Assembly: GCA_028287885.1 (NCBI GenBank)
Contig: JAQBOT010000161.1
Coordinates: 1-12,869, forward strand
Direction of reading: 5' to 3'
DNA from: Pedobacter sp.
Lineage (GTDB): Bacteria > Bacteroidota > Bacteroidia > Sphingobacteriales > Sphingobacteriaceae
DNA: 12,869 bases
Shown: piece by piece, positions 1-7,836 of the stretch
Position numbering within the stretch: the first letter of the stretch is position 1
Layout of the letters: the number at the start of each line of letters is the position of its first letter
Translations under genes and position numbers: made by a program
The notes under the pieces: model-generated
Seen by the model: only the letters and a program-made list of their open reading frames with translations
Told to the model about the DNA's origin: nothing
Database searches by the model: none

Positions 1-788
1 AGTTTTTAGAGCTCAATTTGAAGTTACCGAAAGCCTATTCGGAAAAAGAACTTGCTTTACGCAATGTTTGCAGTAAAGAAATCGAGCGCGGCAAAGTTGG
101 CGTTACCATCAACATCGAACGTCCTGAAGAAACATTGAAAGGTGCGACCATCAATGCGAAACTCGTGGCTAAATATTATAAGGAACTTGAAGCAATAACC
201 AAGTCCCTGGGTGCCAATACAGACAACTTACTTCCTGCCGTTTTGAATATGCCTGAGGTGATTTCTTATACGGAGGAAGTGCTAAACGAAGGTGAATGGG
301 ATATCATTCATTCCACTTTCCTTGCCGCACTAAAGAACTTTAATCAGTTCAGAACAGATGAAGGTGATGTTTTGAAAACAGATCTGGAGTTGAGAATTAA
401 AAATATACTGGACTTTTTTGCACAGGTTGAAGTGTTGGAACCGCTACGGATTCCACAGATCAGAGCCCGTTTGAATCAGTTTCTTGAAGATAATGTAGGT
501 AAGATTAACGTTGATTCAAATCGCTTGGAGCAGGAATTGATCTACTACATCGATAAACTTGACATTACCGAAGAAAAGATTCGGTTGAGAAGTCATTGCG
601 ACTATTTCATCGAGACCTTAAAAAGTAAGGATGCAAATGGTAAGAAACTTGGATTTATTTCACAAGAAATAGGCAGAGAGATCAATACCATGGGTGCAAA
701 GGCAAACGATGCGCATATACAACAACTAGTTGTGGGTATGAAGGAAGAGCTGGAAAAAATCAAAGAACAACTGTTAAACGTACTGTAG
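1..788 (+). CDS. yicC: YicC/YloC family endoribonuclease, 5' end cut by window
   Basis: Members of the YicC/YloC family have been described as endoribonucleases involved in RNA turnover. The reading frame is open from base 3, reading FLELNLKLPKAYSEKE before the TTG at 18, so the gene starts upstream of the window and that TTG is internal. About 261 codons are visible against a usual 285-295, so roughly 25-35 N-terminal residues are missing. The visible part covers most of the YicC N-terminal domain and the whole C-terminal DUF1732 domain. The domain ends in the family signature LGFISQEIGREINTMGAKAN, then a charged helix (EELEKIKEQLL) typical of the family C-terminus. The stop lies 17 bases before gmk, and the yicC-gmk pairing is common in bacteria, so the two are probably cotranscribed. 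Family assignment is strong; the RNase role is taken from family knowledge. Confidence 0.93.
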   Translation, partial: FLELNLKLPKAYSEKELALRNVCSKEIERGKVGVTINIERPEETLKGATINAKLVAKYYKELEAITKSLGANTDNLLPAVLNMPEVISYTEEVLNEGEWDIIHSTFLAALKNFNQFRTDEGDVLKTDLELRIKNILDFFAQVEVLEPLRIPQIRARLNQFLEDNVGKINVDSNRLEQELIYYIDKLDITEEKIRLRSHCDYFIETLKSKDANGKKLGFISQEIGREINTMGAKANDAHIQQLVVGMKEELEKIKEQLLNVL

Positions 789-805
789 TACGCTATACCA
801 ATTAC

Positions 806-1375
806 ATGAAGCAAGGTAAACTGATCATATTTTCCGCTCCCTCTGGTGCTGGCAAAACCACCATTGTAAGGCACCTTTTAGAGAAATTCCCTAACCTTAG
901 TTTCTCTATCTCCGCGACTACGCGCGATTTAAGGGGAGCCGAAATACACGAGGATGATTATTATTTCATAACCAAAGAAGATTTCCTTCACCGCGTTGCA
1001 CGGCAGGAATTTGTAGAGTTTGAGGAAGTGTACTCTGGTACGTTTTATGGAACCCTGCGTTCTGAGATCGAGCGCATTTGGAATGAAGGCAAACATGTGA
1101 TCTTTGATATTGACGTTGAAGGAGGCTTGCGCCTTAAGCGGAAATATGAAGAAGATGCATTGGCCATCTTCGTACAACCACCATCGTTGGAAGTATTAAA
1201 GGAACGCCTAAGTGGCAGGGGTACAGACAGTGATGAAAAGTTACAGGAAAGATTCATTAAGGCAGAGAAGGAACTTAAGTATGCAGATAAGTTCGACGTT
1301 ATTCTGAAAAACTATGACCTGGATACCGCCTGTAAAGAAGCGGAAAAGTTGGTTACTGATTTCCTAAACAGCTAA
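806..1375 (+). CDS. gmk: Guanylate kinase
   Basis: Phosphorylates GMP (and dGMP) to GDP with ATP, a cytosolic step of purine nucleotide salvage and synthesis. The 189 residues match the bacterial family length. The P-loop APSGAGKTT is at residues 11-19. The GMP-binding segment is SATTRDLRGAE at 36-46, where most enzymes have TTR-x-x-R-x-G-E; TTR and the second Arg are kept, while Gly is replaced by Ala before the Glu. YGT and the lid-domain segment GRGTDSDEK follow in the usual order. The ATG at 806 puts the P-loop at the normal distance from the N-terminus. It lies 17 bases after yicC and 15 bases before nadD, suggesting one transcript. The identification is secure. Confidence 0.96.
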   Translation: MKQGKLIIFSAPSGAGKTTIVRHLLEKFPNLSFSISATTRDLRGAEIHEDDYYFITKEDFLHRVARQEFVEFEEVYSGTFYGTLRSEIERIWNEGKHVIFDIDVEGGLRLKRKYEEDALAIFVQPPSLEVLKERLSGRGTDSDEKLQERFIKAEKELKYADKFDVILKNYDLDTACKEAEKLVTDFLNS

Positions 1376-1390
1376 GCGTTACTTGCAACC

Positions 1391-1963
1391 ATGAAAGTTG
1401 GTTTATTTTTTGGATCATACAACCCGATACATACCGGCCATCTGATTATCGCAAACTATATGGCGAACTTTACAGATATGGACGAAGTATGGCTTGTCGT
1501 ATCCCCACATAATCCATTCAAAGACAAACGGAAGCTAACGAATATGTACGACCGCCTGGAGATGGCCCGTATTGCTACTGAAAATTCAGAGCACCTAAAA
1601 GTAAGCGATATCGAGTTTCAACTTCCTCAGCCTTCTTATACAGTGGATACATTGGCACATTTGGATGAGAAGTACCCCGGTAGAGAATTCTGTCTGATCA
1701 TGGGTGCTGATAACCTGGTTTCACTAAAGAAGTGGAAGAACTATGAGATCCTACTTGCAAATTATAAGATTTACGTGTATCCGAGGCCAGATGCTGACAT
1801 TTCGGAATGGGTTGAACATCCCTCCATTCACATTACGGATACACCAAACATGGAGATCTCTTCAACTTTCATCCGGAATGCGATAAAAGAAAACAAGAAT
1901 GTCCAGTATTTTGTTCCGGATGCGGTTCTTGCTTTTATTGAAAGCAAGAATATGTACCGCTAG
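1391..1963 (+). CDS. nadD: Nicotinate-nucleotide adenylyltransferase
   Basis: Transfers AMP from ATP to nicotinate mononucleotide to form deamido-NAD, the NadD step of NAD synthesis in the cytosol. The 190-residue protein has the nucleotidyltransferase signature GSYNPIHTGHL at residues 8-18 (H14-x-x-H17). It also has VSPHNPFK at 38-45, PSYTVDTL at 81-88, MGADNL at 104-109 and the C-terminal ISSTFIR at 156-162, all in family order. Length and motifs agree with bacterial NadD and not with the related CoaD. It is the last gene of the yicC-gmk-nadD run. No hairpin terminator was seen after its stop; the repeat array begins within a few bases. Confidence 0.95.
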   Translation: MKVGLFFGSYNPIHTGHLIIANYMANFTDMDEVWLVVSPHNPFKDKRKLTNMYDRLEMARIATENSEHLKVSDIEFQLPQPSYTVDTLAHLDEKYPGREFCLIMGADNLVSLKKWKNYEILLANYKIYVYPRPDADISEWVEHPSIHITDTPNMEISSTFIRNAIKENKNVQYFVPDAVLAFIESKNMYR

Positions 1964-1966
1964 CCA

Positions 1967-2179
1967 TTAGTGCTCCCTTACAATCTAGTGTTTGTTGTAT
2001 AAAACAGACTGGTTTCCGTGTATTGACTTGTGCTCTTTGTAAAAGACTGGTGTTCCTTGTACGAGTCTCGAGTTCCTTTTAGTAAAAACTAATATTTCTA
2101 TAGAAAAGGCTACTATTTCCTATAGAAAAGACTGGTGTTACTTGTGTGATAGACTAGTGTTCTCTGTACAATAAAAAGA
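1967..2179. repeat. Degenerate tandem repeat array, about ten units of 18-26 bases
   Basis: The spacer between convergent nadD and the methyltransferase gene consists of head-to-tail imperfect copies of a unit close to CTRGTGTTYCTTGTA plus an A-rich tail ending in AGA. Unit starts are near 1967, 1985, 2009, 2027, 2047, 2067, 2089, 2110, 2132 and 2154. Units vary from 18 to 26 bases, so no reading frame is kept. The last unit carries the stop codon and final codons of the minus-strand methyltransferase. One unit contains the 12-base palindrome TTTCTATAGAAA (2095-2106), and the next has the same with one extra base. There are no spacers between units, so this is not a CRISPR array. The repeats were identified by eye; function is unknown. 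Confidence 0.8.
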
Positions 2180-2867
2180 TTGCAGGTTTCTTATGCAAGT
2201 CAATTTTCTCCTGCTTCCATTGTCCGATAGTCTGTGTTTTTACAAACTCATCCACTCCGGTCAGGTTACAAGCCACACTTAGTAACGTTTGAGGTGCCGT
2301 GTTCTTTAGGATATCATCATACAAATGATTATTTCTAAAAGGCGTCTCTATGAATATTTGCGTCTGCTTGTTCGTTTGTGCAAGCTGCTCCAACTCTTTG
2401 ATCCGCTTAGCACGCTCCACTTTGTCTATTGGAAGGTAACCGTGAAAGGTAAAACTTTGTCCGTTGAACCCAGAGGCCATTAGCGCAAGCAAAATGGAAT
2501 TGGGACCAACCAAGGGTACAACCTTGATCCCACGTTTGTGGGCTTCAGCCACAACTTCAGCACCTGGATCTGCCACGCCTGGGCAACCCGCCTCACTCAT
2601 TAAGCCAACATCTTTGCCGGTCATGAGTTCTTTAAAAAAAGGAACCAGCGACTGCCCGCGCTTATGTTTACCGTAATCGTGGATGACCAACTCGCTCTGC
2701 GCGATCTTTAAACCAGCTTCTTTAAGGAACTTACGTGCAGTTTTTTCATTTTCTACAATATATGTGTTCAAAGAATTGATTACCTCTGTTACGTATGGAG
2801 TAAAAGATTTCTGTGCAGCACTGTCTGCCAGGGGGACCGGGATTAAGAATAAAACGCCTTTTTGCAT
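2154..2867 (-). CDS. SAM-dependent methyltransferase, RsmI-like (tetrapyrrole methylase fold)
   Basis: The 237-residue protein belongs to the tetrapyrrole methylase superfamily, closest to the RsmI branch that 2'-O-methylates C1402 of 16S rRNA. Visible signatures are FLIPVPL near the N-terminus, SEAGCPGVADPG at 91-102 (RsmI has SDAGTPLISDPG), VPLVGPNSILLALMASG at 117-133 (RsmI VPLPGP) and FIETPFRN at 172-179. It differs from RsmI in being about 50 residues shorter, lacking the C-terminal extension, and having VENEKTAR at 38-45 where RsmI has an AEDTR-like motif. The substrate is therefore uncertain; an rRNA target is an inference. Its last codons and stop lie inside the tandem repeat array. 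It is transcribed alone, divergent from the DUF6600 gene. Confidence 0.85.
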   Translation of the reverse strand: MQKGVLFLIPVPLADSAAQKSFTPYVTEVINSLNTYIVENEKTARKFLKEAGLKIAQSELVIHDYGKHKRGQSLVPFFKELMTGKDVGLMSEAGCPGVADPGAEVVAEAHKRGIKVVPLVGPNSILLALMASGFNGQSFTFHGYLPIDKVERAKRIKELEQLAQTNKQTQIFIETPFRNNHLYDDILKNTAPQTLLSVACNLTGVDEFVKTQTIGQWKQEKIDLHKKPAIFLLYREH

Positions 2868-3167
2868 GATTGTTGTTATATTACAAAGGAAGAGAATATC
2901 TGCCGGTAAAAAGAAAATCAGGCATTTTAAGTATAATTATTTCGTCATAAGCCTGAATACCTGTTGGTTGGGTTTAAAACATTGCTTAAATTGTATTTAG
3001 TAAGAAACCAAGTATATACCGGAGGGGAAATTTAGCCCTGAATGTCATGAAGCCCTCTCCCTCTGATGGTTAATTATTTTAAAATCAATTAAACTATTAG
3101 CCTCTCTGAATGCTCTTATATATGGATTTTAGGTAAAATCAACATACACACACAAATCAAACATCAA
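2868..3167. other. Divergent intergenic spacer, 300 bases
   Basis: This stretch separates the start codons of the minus-strand methyltransferase and the plus-strand DUF6600-type gene, so promoters for both should lie here. I could not identify a convincing TAnnTTTG element for either direction. An AT-rich nested dyad is present: TTAATT (3070-3075), TTTTAAAA (3077-3084) and AATTAA (3087-3092). This could be a regulator site or simple AT bias. The bases just before the ATG at 3168 are A/C-rich without a Shine-Dalgarno sequence, as usual in Bacteroidota. No small gene was supported. Confidence 0.5.
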
Positions 3168-4703
3168 ATGAAAAACATGATCAAATTTCCGGCTATTGTG
3201 CTGGGGCTCATGCTCCTTCTCACCGGAATCAATCAGAAAGTCTTTGCACAGGACGAGGATATCTCGTTACAGACCTTCTACGATGAATTGTCACCTTATG
3301 GTACATGGATCCAGGATTCTGAATACGGTTACGTATGGAGGCCTGATGTAGACCAAGATGATTTCAGACCTTATTATTCTAATGGCCATTGGGCAATGAC
3401 TGAGTACGGCAATACCTGGGTAAGTGATTACGACTGGGGCTGGGCACCATTCCATTATGGACGATGGGTAACGGACCGTTATAATCAATGGTTGTGGATT
3501 CCAGATACAACTTGGGGACCAGCTTGGGTAAATTGGCGTAGTGGCGGTGGCTATTATGGCTGGGCACCGCTTGGTCCAAGCTTAAATATTAATGTTGGGT
3601 TTAATATTCCGAGCTTCTGGTGGGTGTTCATCCCTCAAAGTAATATTTACTATGATCGGTATCCAAGGTACAATTGGAACAGAAATAATGGTTACCTAAG
3701 GAATACCATCATCATTAATAATGTTTACGTACACAACCGGAATAGGTACTACACTGGCCCGGGCAGAGACGAGATTCGTAGAGTGACCAACCGCGATGTT
3801 CGTGTTTACAACATCAATCGTACAGACAGACCTGGCAGAAGCCGGATTTCAAACAATACCATAAACATATACAATCCTCGTCCAACCCGTGGTTCAGATA
3901 ACCGCAATGCGGCACCAAGGAACGTAGGTGATCATGGAAGTTATGTACGCAACAATCCGGGCAACCGTAATGGAGCGAACAACGACGGTAGGTCGAACGG
4001 AGGAAATTACAACGGGAATGATAGATCTGGCAACCGGATGGAAAGGCCACAGAACGGACGTGAGAATACAAATGTTGACCGCAGCAACCGGAGTATCGGT
4101 AGCAGAGATAATGGTGCGAGGACTACTACAGGCCGTGGCCAGGTAGACCAGCAGGGCAGACAAACTGAGCAACAACGTCAGCAGTACGATCAACAACGTC
4201 AGCAACAAGCGCAGCAAAGAGGCCAAGAGCAGAATCGTCAACGTCAGCAATATGATCAACAGCGTCAGCAAAACAATCAGCAACGTCAACAGATTGATCA
4301 GCAACGTCAGCAACAAGCGCAGCAAAGAGGCGAAGAGCAGAACCGCCAACGTCAGCAATATGACCAACAGCGTCAGCAGAATGATCAACGGCAGCAACAA
4401 GCGCAGCAAAGAAGCGAAGAGCAGAACCGCCAACGTCAACAGTATGATCAACAGCGTCAGCAACAAGCGCAGCAAAGAGGCGAAGAGCAGGCCCGCCAAC
4501 GTCAGCAGTATGACCAACAAAGACAGCAACAGCAACAACAGCAGCAGCAACAGCGTCAGCAAAGACAGGAAGCGCCTTCACAGCCGCAACGTACCGAACG
4601 GGTTTCCGCTCCTCAGAGAATGGAAACAGGTAATGGTGGAGCTTCCGATGCATCACGTTCAAGTGGTGGCGGTCGTGCAAGCAGAGGCGGCGGCAGAGGT
4701 TAG
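3168..4703 (+). CDS. Secreted YXWGXW/DUF6600-type protein with Gln/Arg-repeat tail
   Basis: The product has 511 residues. A signal peptide is visible: Lys-rich start, hydrophobic stretch at about 8-20, and probable cleavage after VFA at residue 27. There is no lipobox Cys, so export to the periplasm or outside is expected rather than lipidation. Residues 33-137 form a Trp/Tyr-rich repeat domain with elements such as YGTWIQD, YGYVWRPD, WGWAPFHYGRW, WLWIPDTTWGPAW and YYGWAPLGP, fitting the YXWGXW repeat/DUF6600 families. Residues about 165-325 are rich in Asn, Arg and Gly. Residues 326-468 are almost only Gln, Arg, Asp, Tyr and Ala in repeats, and the end is Gly/Ser/Arg-rich. The positively charged disordered tail suggests binding to polyanions or cell-surface material, but that is inference and no function is known to me. 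It is a single-gene unit with its own terminator. Confidence 0.82.
   Translation: MKNMIKFPAIVLGLMLLLTGINQKVFAQDEDISLQTFYDELSPYGTWIQDSEYGYVWRPDVDQDDFRPYYSNGHWAMTEYGNTWVSDYDWGWAPFHYGRWVTDRYNQWLWIPDTTWGPAWVNWRSGGGYYGWAPLGPSLNINVGFNIPSFWWVFIPQSNIYYDRYPRYNWNRNNGYLRNTIIINNVYVHNRNRYYTGPGRDEIRRVTNRDVRVYNINRTDRPGRSRISNNTINIYNPRPTRGSDNRNAAPRNVGDHGSYVRNNPGNRNGANNDGRSNGGNYNGNDRSGNRMERPQNGRENTNVDRSNRSIGSRDNGARTTTGRGQVDQQGRQTEQQRQQYDQQRQQQAQQRGQEQNRQRQQYDQQRQQNNQQRQQIDQQRQQQAQQRGEEQNRQRQQYDQQRQQNDQRQQQAQQRSEEQNRQRQQYDQQRQQQAQQRGEEQARQRQQYDQQRQQQQQQQQQQRQQRQEAPSQPQRTERVSAPQRMETGNGGASDASRSSGGGRASRGGGRG
4143..4571 (+). repeat. In-frame Gln/Arg-coding repeats inside the DUF6600-type gene
   Basis: This part of the secreted-protein gene is built from CAG/CAA and CGT/AGA codons. 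The module QQQAQQR(G/S)xEQxRQRQ followed by QYDQQRQQ occurs four times, starting at protein residues 345, 381, 409 and 431. Spacings are therefore 36, 28 and 22 residues, and the longer ones contain extra QQRQQ-type inserts. It ends in a run of ten Gln (454-462 region). All copies keep frame, as expected if the tail is under selection as protein. Copy number could vary between strains by recombination or slippage. Confidence 0.88.
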
Positions 4704-4732
4704 TCACTTAGCGATAATAGCATTAGAATGAG

Positions 4733-4762
4733 AAACCGGCTTCAATGGCCGGTTTTTCTTTT
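4733..4762 (+). terminator. Rho-independent terminator after the DUF6600-type gene
   Basis: An 8-bp perfect stem, AAACCGGC (4733-4740) with GCCGGTTT (4748-4755), encloses a 7-base loop and is followed by a T-rich tract (TTCTTTT). It lies 30 bases after the stop at 4703 and fits termination of that transcript. The T tract runs directly into the region where the prfC promoter would start. Confidence 0.88.
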
Positions 4763-4774
4763 ATATATTATATT

Positions 4775-4782
4775 TATCTTTG
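4775..4782 (+). promoter_or_regulatory. Bacteroidota-type -7 promoter element for prfC
   Basis: TATCTTTG followed by CACC matches the TAnnTTTG -7 consensus known for Bacteroidota sigma factors. It is 31 bases before the prfC ATG. No clear TTG -33 element is present at the expected distance; that region is the T tract of the preceding terminator. Transcription would start a few bases after 4782, giving a leader of about 25 bases. Confidence 0.65.
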
Positions 4783-4813
4783 CACCCTCATCAGAAAATA
4801 GGCGTAATCCTTT

Positions 4814-6394
4814 ATGATCCACCCAGAAATAGAAAAAAGAAAAACATTTGCCATTATAAGTCACCCCGATGCCGGTAAGACTACACTTACTGAAAAGTTC
4901 CTGCTCTTCGGAGGTGCCATTAATACAGCGGGCGCGGTGAAAAGGAACAAAGCCAACCAGAGTAACACCTCCGATTTCATGGAAATTGAGAAACAGCGTG
5001 GTATTTCGGTTGCAACCTCAGTGATGGGTTTTGAATATCAAGACAAACGCATCAACATATTAGACACACCCGGACACAAAGACTTTGCCGAGGATACCTA
5101 TAGAACCTTATCGGCCGTCGACAGCGTAATTCTTGTTGTAGACTGTGTAAAGGGTGTTGAGGAACAAACCGAGAAGTTAATGGGTGTATGTCGCATGCGG
5201 AATACACCGGTAATTATTTTCATCAACAAGATGGACCGGGAAGGTAAAGATGCGTTCGACCTGCTTGATGAAATTGAAAGTAAGCTAAACATTAGCCTTT
5301 GCCCACTGTCCTGGCCAATTGGACAGGGACACACCTTCAAAGGCGTTTACAGCATCTATAACAAACATTTAAATCTCTTCGAATCTGATAAAAGCAAGAT
5401 CAGCGAACCTGTTATCGAAGTTAACGACTTAGACGACGACAACCTGACGAACTTCTTAAAGCCAGCGGAACTTGATGGACTGAAAACAGATCTGGAACTT
5501 GTAGAAGGCGTATACGGAAGCCTGGATGACAACATGTACAGAGAAGGACTCCTTGCTCCGGTGTTCTTTGGAAGCGCGATCAATAACTTCGGCATCAAGG
5601 AACTCCTTGACACTTTTATTCAGATCGCCCCGAGTCCAAAAAGCAGGGAAGCAGAACAGCGTATTGTGTCTGTAGATGAAAAGAACTTCAGTGGGTTTGT
5701 GTTTAAAATTCATGCGAATTTAGACCCGAAACACCGTGACCGTATCGCTTTTCTTAGAATCTGCTCGGGTAAGTTTGAGCGCAATAAGTTCTACTATCAT
5801 TCCCGTCAGGATAAAAAGCTTAAGTTCTCCAATCCAATGGACTTCATGGCCAATGAGAAAAGTATCGTAGAAGAGGCCTGGCCTGGCGATGTTGTCGGAT
5901 TATATGACAGTGGAAATTTTAAAATTGGAGACACGCTTACAGAAGGAGAAAAGCTCCAGTTTAAAGGCATTCCAAGCTTCTCTCCTGAAATATTCAAGGA
6001 AGTAGAGAATCGTGATCCGCTAAGGACAAAACAGCTTGAGAAAGGCTTACAACAACTAACCGAAGAAGGTGTCGCACAGCTTTTCGTTCAGCAGCCCGGT
6101 AATAGGAAGATCATTGGCGCTGTAGGCGAACTGCAGTTTGAGGTTATTGCCTTTCGTCTAGAGCATGAGTATGGCGCAAAGGCGTTTTTCCGCACCTTAA
6201 CTTATGGTCGTTCAAACTGGGTTACTTCAACAGATAAAAAGAAGCTTGAAGAGTTCCTAAAGAGGAAACAACAGCATATCGCAGTAGATAAAGATGGGAA
6301 TCCGGTATTCCTTGCGGATAATGAATTTATGATCAACATGACCATGCGTGACTACCCGGACATTGTTTTCCATAAAACATCAGAGTTTAAGTAA
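4814..6394 (+). CDS. prfC: Peptide chain release factor 3 (RF3) GTPase
   Basis: RF3 is a translational GTPase that recycles RF1/RF2 from the ribosome after peptide release. The 526 residues match the usual length of about 525-530. GTPase motifs are in order: G1 SHPDAGKTT (16-24), the switch region with EKQRGIS (59-65), G3 DTPGHKDF (84-91) and G4 NKMD (138-141). They are followed by SWPIG, then the EF-Tu-like second domain and a C-terminal domain with [19 protein letters not shown] and the overall length separate it from EF-G and from tetracycline-protection proteins. The ATG at 4814 has the -7 element 31 bases upstream. It appears to be a single-gene transcript ending at the strong hairpin at 6443-6487. 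Confidence 0.97.
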   Translation: MIHPEIEKRKTFAIISHPDAGKTTLTEKFLLFGGAINTAGAVKRNKANQSNTSDFMEIEKQRGISVATSVMGFEYQDKRINILDTPGHKDFAEDTYRTLSAVDSVILVVDCVKGVEEQTEKLMGVCRMRNTPVIIFINKMDREGKDAFDLLDEIESKLNISLCPLSWPIGQGHTFKGVYSIYNKHLNLFESDKSKISEPVIEVNDLDDDNLTNFLKPAELDGLKTDLELVEGVYGSLDDNMYREGLLAPVFFGSAINNFGIKELLDTFIQIAPSPKSREAEQRIVSVDEKNFSGFVFKIHANLDPKHRDRIAFLRICSGKFERNKFYYHSRQDKKLKFSNPMDFMANEKSIVEEAWPGDVVGLYDSGNFKIGDTLTEGEKLQFKGIPSFSPEIFKEVENRDPLRTKQLEKGLQQLTEEGVAQLFVQQPGNRKIIGAVGELQFEVIAFRLEHEYGAKAFFRTLTYGRSNWVTSTDKKKLEEFLKRKQQHIAVDKDGNPVFLADNEFMINMTMRDYPDIVFHKTSEFK

Positions 6395-6442
6395 AACAAG
6401 CTTCTTAATACGAGTGCTAGCTTACGTAAACCAAACATTGAA

Positions 6443-6487
6443 TACAAAAAGAAAAAGGCGACCATTGGTCGCCTTTTTCTTTTTGTA
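6443..6487. terminator. Bidirectional intrinsic terminator with a perfect 21-bp stem
   Basis: Bases 6443-6463 pair without mismatch with 6467-6487 around a 3-base ATT loop. The GC-rich core is GGCGACC/GGTCGCC. The outer stem is A-rich on the left and T-rich on the right, so either strand yields a hairpin with a U-rich 3' arm. It lies between the convergent prfC (+) and aminotransferase (-) genes and can end transcription from both sides. Confidence 0.95.
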
Positions 6488-6558
6488 CCTCTTTTGCCGC
6501 TAACTTTATTTCAACTGGCTTGTCTTTAATTGTCTATGAACCTTGCTTGTATCCGAGA

Positions 6559-7812
6559 TTACTTCAACTTGCTTAAAGCCGTCTTAATCTTCGGCAGCAT
6601 TGCATAGACATCTTCAAGTGAACAACCCCCAACCGAAGCCCTGAACCAAGCTACGCTTTCATCATTTCCAAACGCGGAAAAAGGAACCAAAGCAGTTTGC
6701 GCTTCATGAATCAGGTAAAAGTTCAAATCTGCACTGTTCTTTAACAGATCACCAGCTGGCGTAGTCTTCCCAATGTAGTCGATCTTTAAAGTCAGGTAAA
6801 TCGCGCCCATCGGCACCACGGCATCCACATTAAAACCTTCTTTCTTCATCTCCTGGAAGCCATTATATAAGGTATCCAAACTCTTTTGCACAGCCCCCTT
6901 AAACTCCTTTAAGAAAGTGTCCACCTGTGCCTCATCTCTGAAGTACTTGGCAACAGCCACCTGTTCCGCTTTCGGTGCCCAAGCGCCAATATGTCCCAAC
7001 AAAGACTTCATTTTAGAAATGATTACTTCAGGTCCGAAAGCCCAACCAACACGTACACCGGTTGCCGCAAGCGCTTTAGAAATCCCATCGATATATATTA
7101 CATAATCTCTTAGCTCAGGTCTCAAACTAATTGGATTTACATGTTCTTTTCCGAAAGTAAGTAGGGAATAAATTTGATCGTACATGATGTACAATGGCTT
7201 CTCATCCGCAGATCTCGATTTGTTTTCTGCCAGTACAAGGTCACAGATTTCTAACAGCTGTTCCGCACTGAACATCGTTCCTGTGGGGTTCAATGGAGAG
7301 CATAGAGCAAGTAAAGTTGCGCCTTTTAAATGAGGCTTCAACTGATCTCCGGTAGGCATAAAGTTATTCTCAACGCTAGTCTCTACAGCTACACCATTCG
7401 CAGACGACAAAACACAATAGTGGTTGTTGTTCCAGCTCGGTGCCGGGTACACCACTTTATCACCTGGATCTATCAGGGCAAGGTATGTTGCGTAGATAAG
7501 TGGTCTGGATCCACCGCTAACCAATATCTCATTTGCATTGTATTCTAATGCATAACGGCTTTTTAAAACACCTGAAACCGTCTCTCGCAATGCCAATACG
7601 CCGTCTGCCGGAGGGTAATTTGTTTGATGTTCGTTATAAGCTGTAACAATAGCCTCCTTCAATTCATCAGGAATTGGATATATTGAAGGATCAAAGTCAC
7701 CAATGGTCAGGTTTGAAATCTGCGCGCCCTTCCGCTTCATCTCATTAACTTCGTTTCCGATCTTAATGATTTCTGAGCCAACAAGTGAATTCGCTAATAA
7801 GGATACATTCAT
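6559..7812 (-). CDS. PLP-dependent aminotransferase, class I/II (fold type I)
   Basis: The 417-residue protein has the aspartate-aminotransferase-type layout. VSGGSRPLIYA (98-108) forms the cofactor phosphate region. It is followed by SPLNPTGT (172-179), YDQIY (211-215), DGISKALAATGVRVGW (242-257) with the Schiff-base Lys at 246, and WFRASVG (389-395) with the substrate-carboxylate Arg at 391. This shows an active fold type I transaminase, but the amino donor and acceptor cannot be read from the sequence. It starts 24 bases after argH, with no terminator between, so it is probably cotranscribed with the arginine genes. It is not ArgD (class III). A role such as supplying aspartate or another amino acid is only an inference from position. 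Confidence 0.88.
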   Translation of the reverse strand: MNVSLLANSLVGSEIIKIGNEVNEMKRKGAQISNLTIGDFDPSIYPIPDELKEAIVTAYNEHQTNYPPADGVLALRETVSGVLKSRYALEYNANEILVSGGSRPLIYATYLALIDPGDKVVYPAPSWNNNHYCVLSSANGVAVETSVENNFMPTGDQLKPHLKGATLLALCSPLNPTGTMFSAEQLLEICDLVLAENKSRSADEKPLYIMYDQIYSLLTFGKEHVNPISLRPELRDYVIYIDGISKALAATGVRVGWAFGPEVIISKMKSLLGHIGAWAPKAEQVAVAKYFRDEAQVDTFLKEFKGAVQKSLDTLYNGFQEMKKEGFNVDAVVPMGAIYLTLKIDYIGKTTPAGDLLKNSADLNFYLIHEAQTALVPFSAFGNDESVAWFRASVGGCSLEDVYAMLPKIKTALSKLK

Positions 7813-7836
7813 TATTTCTGATTTATATATTTAATA

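Noticed and set aside
18..20. TTG as the start codon of yicC
   Set aside because: The frame stays open to the window edge, and the residues before it (FLELN) fit the family, so the true start is upstream of the window.
1967..2179. CRISPR array
   Set aside because: Units of 18-26 bases follow each other directly, vary in length and sequence, and have no unique spacers; no cas genes are nearby.
2683..3000. Plus-strand open frame overlapping the methyltransferase start
   Set aside because: It is mostly antisense to a well-supported gene and shows no recognisable protein features.
3894..4562. Long Leu-rich open frame on the minus strand inside the secreted-protein gene
   Set aside because: It is the reverse reading of CAA/CAG/CGT codons, which yields TTG/CTG/ACG without stops. 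The plus-strand protein has a signal peptide and a recognisable domain, so the antisense frame is an artefact of the repeats.
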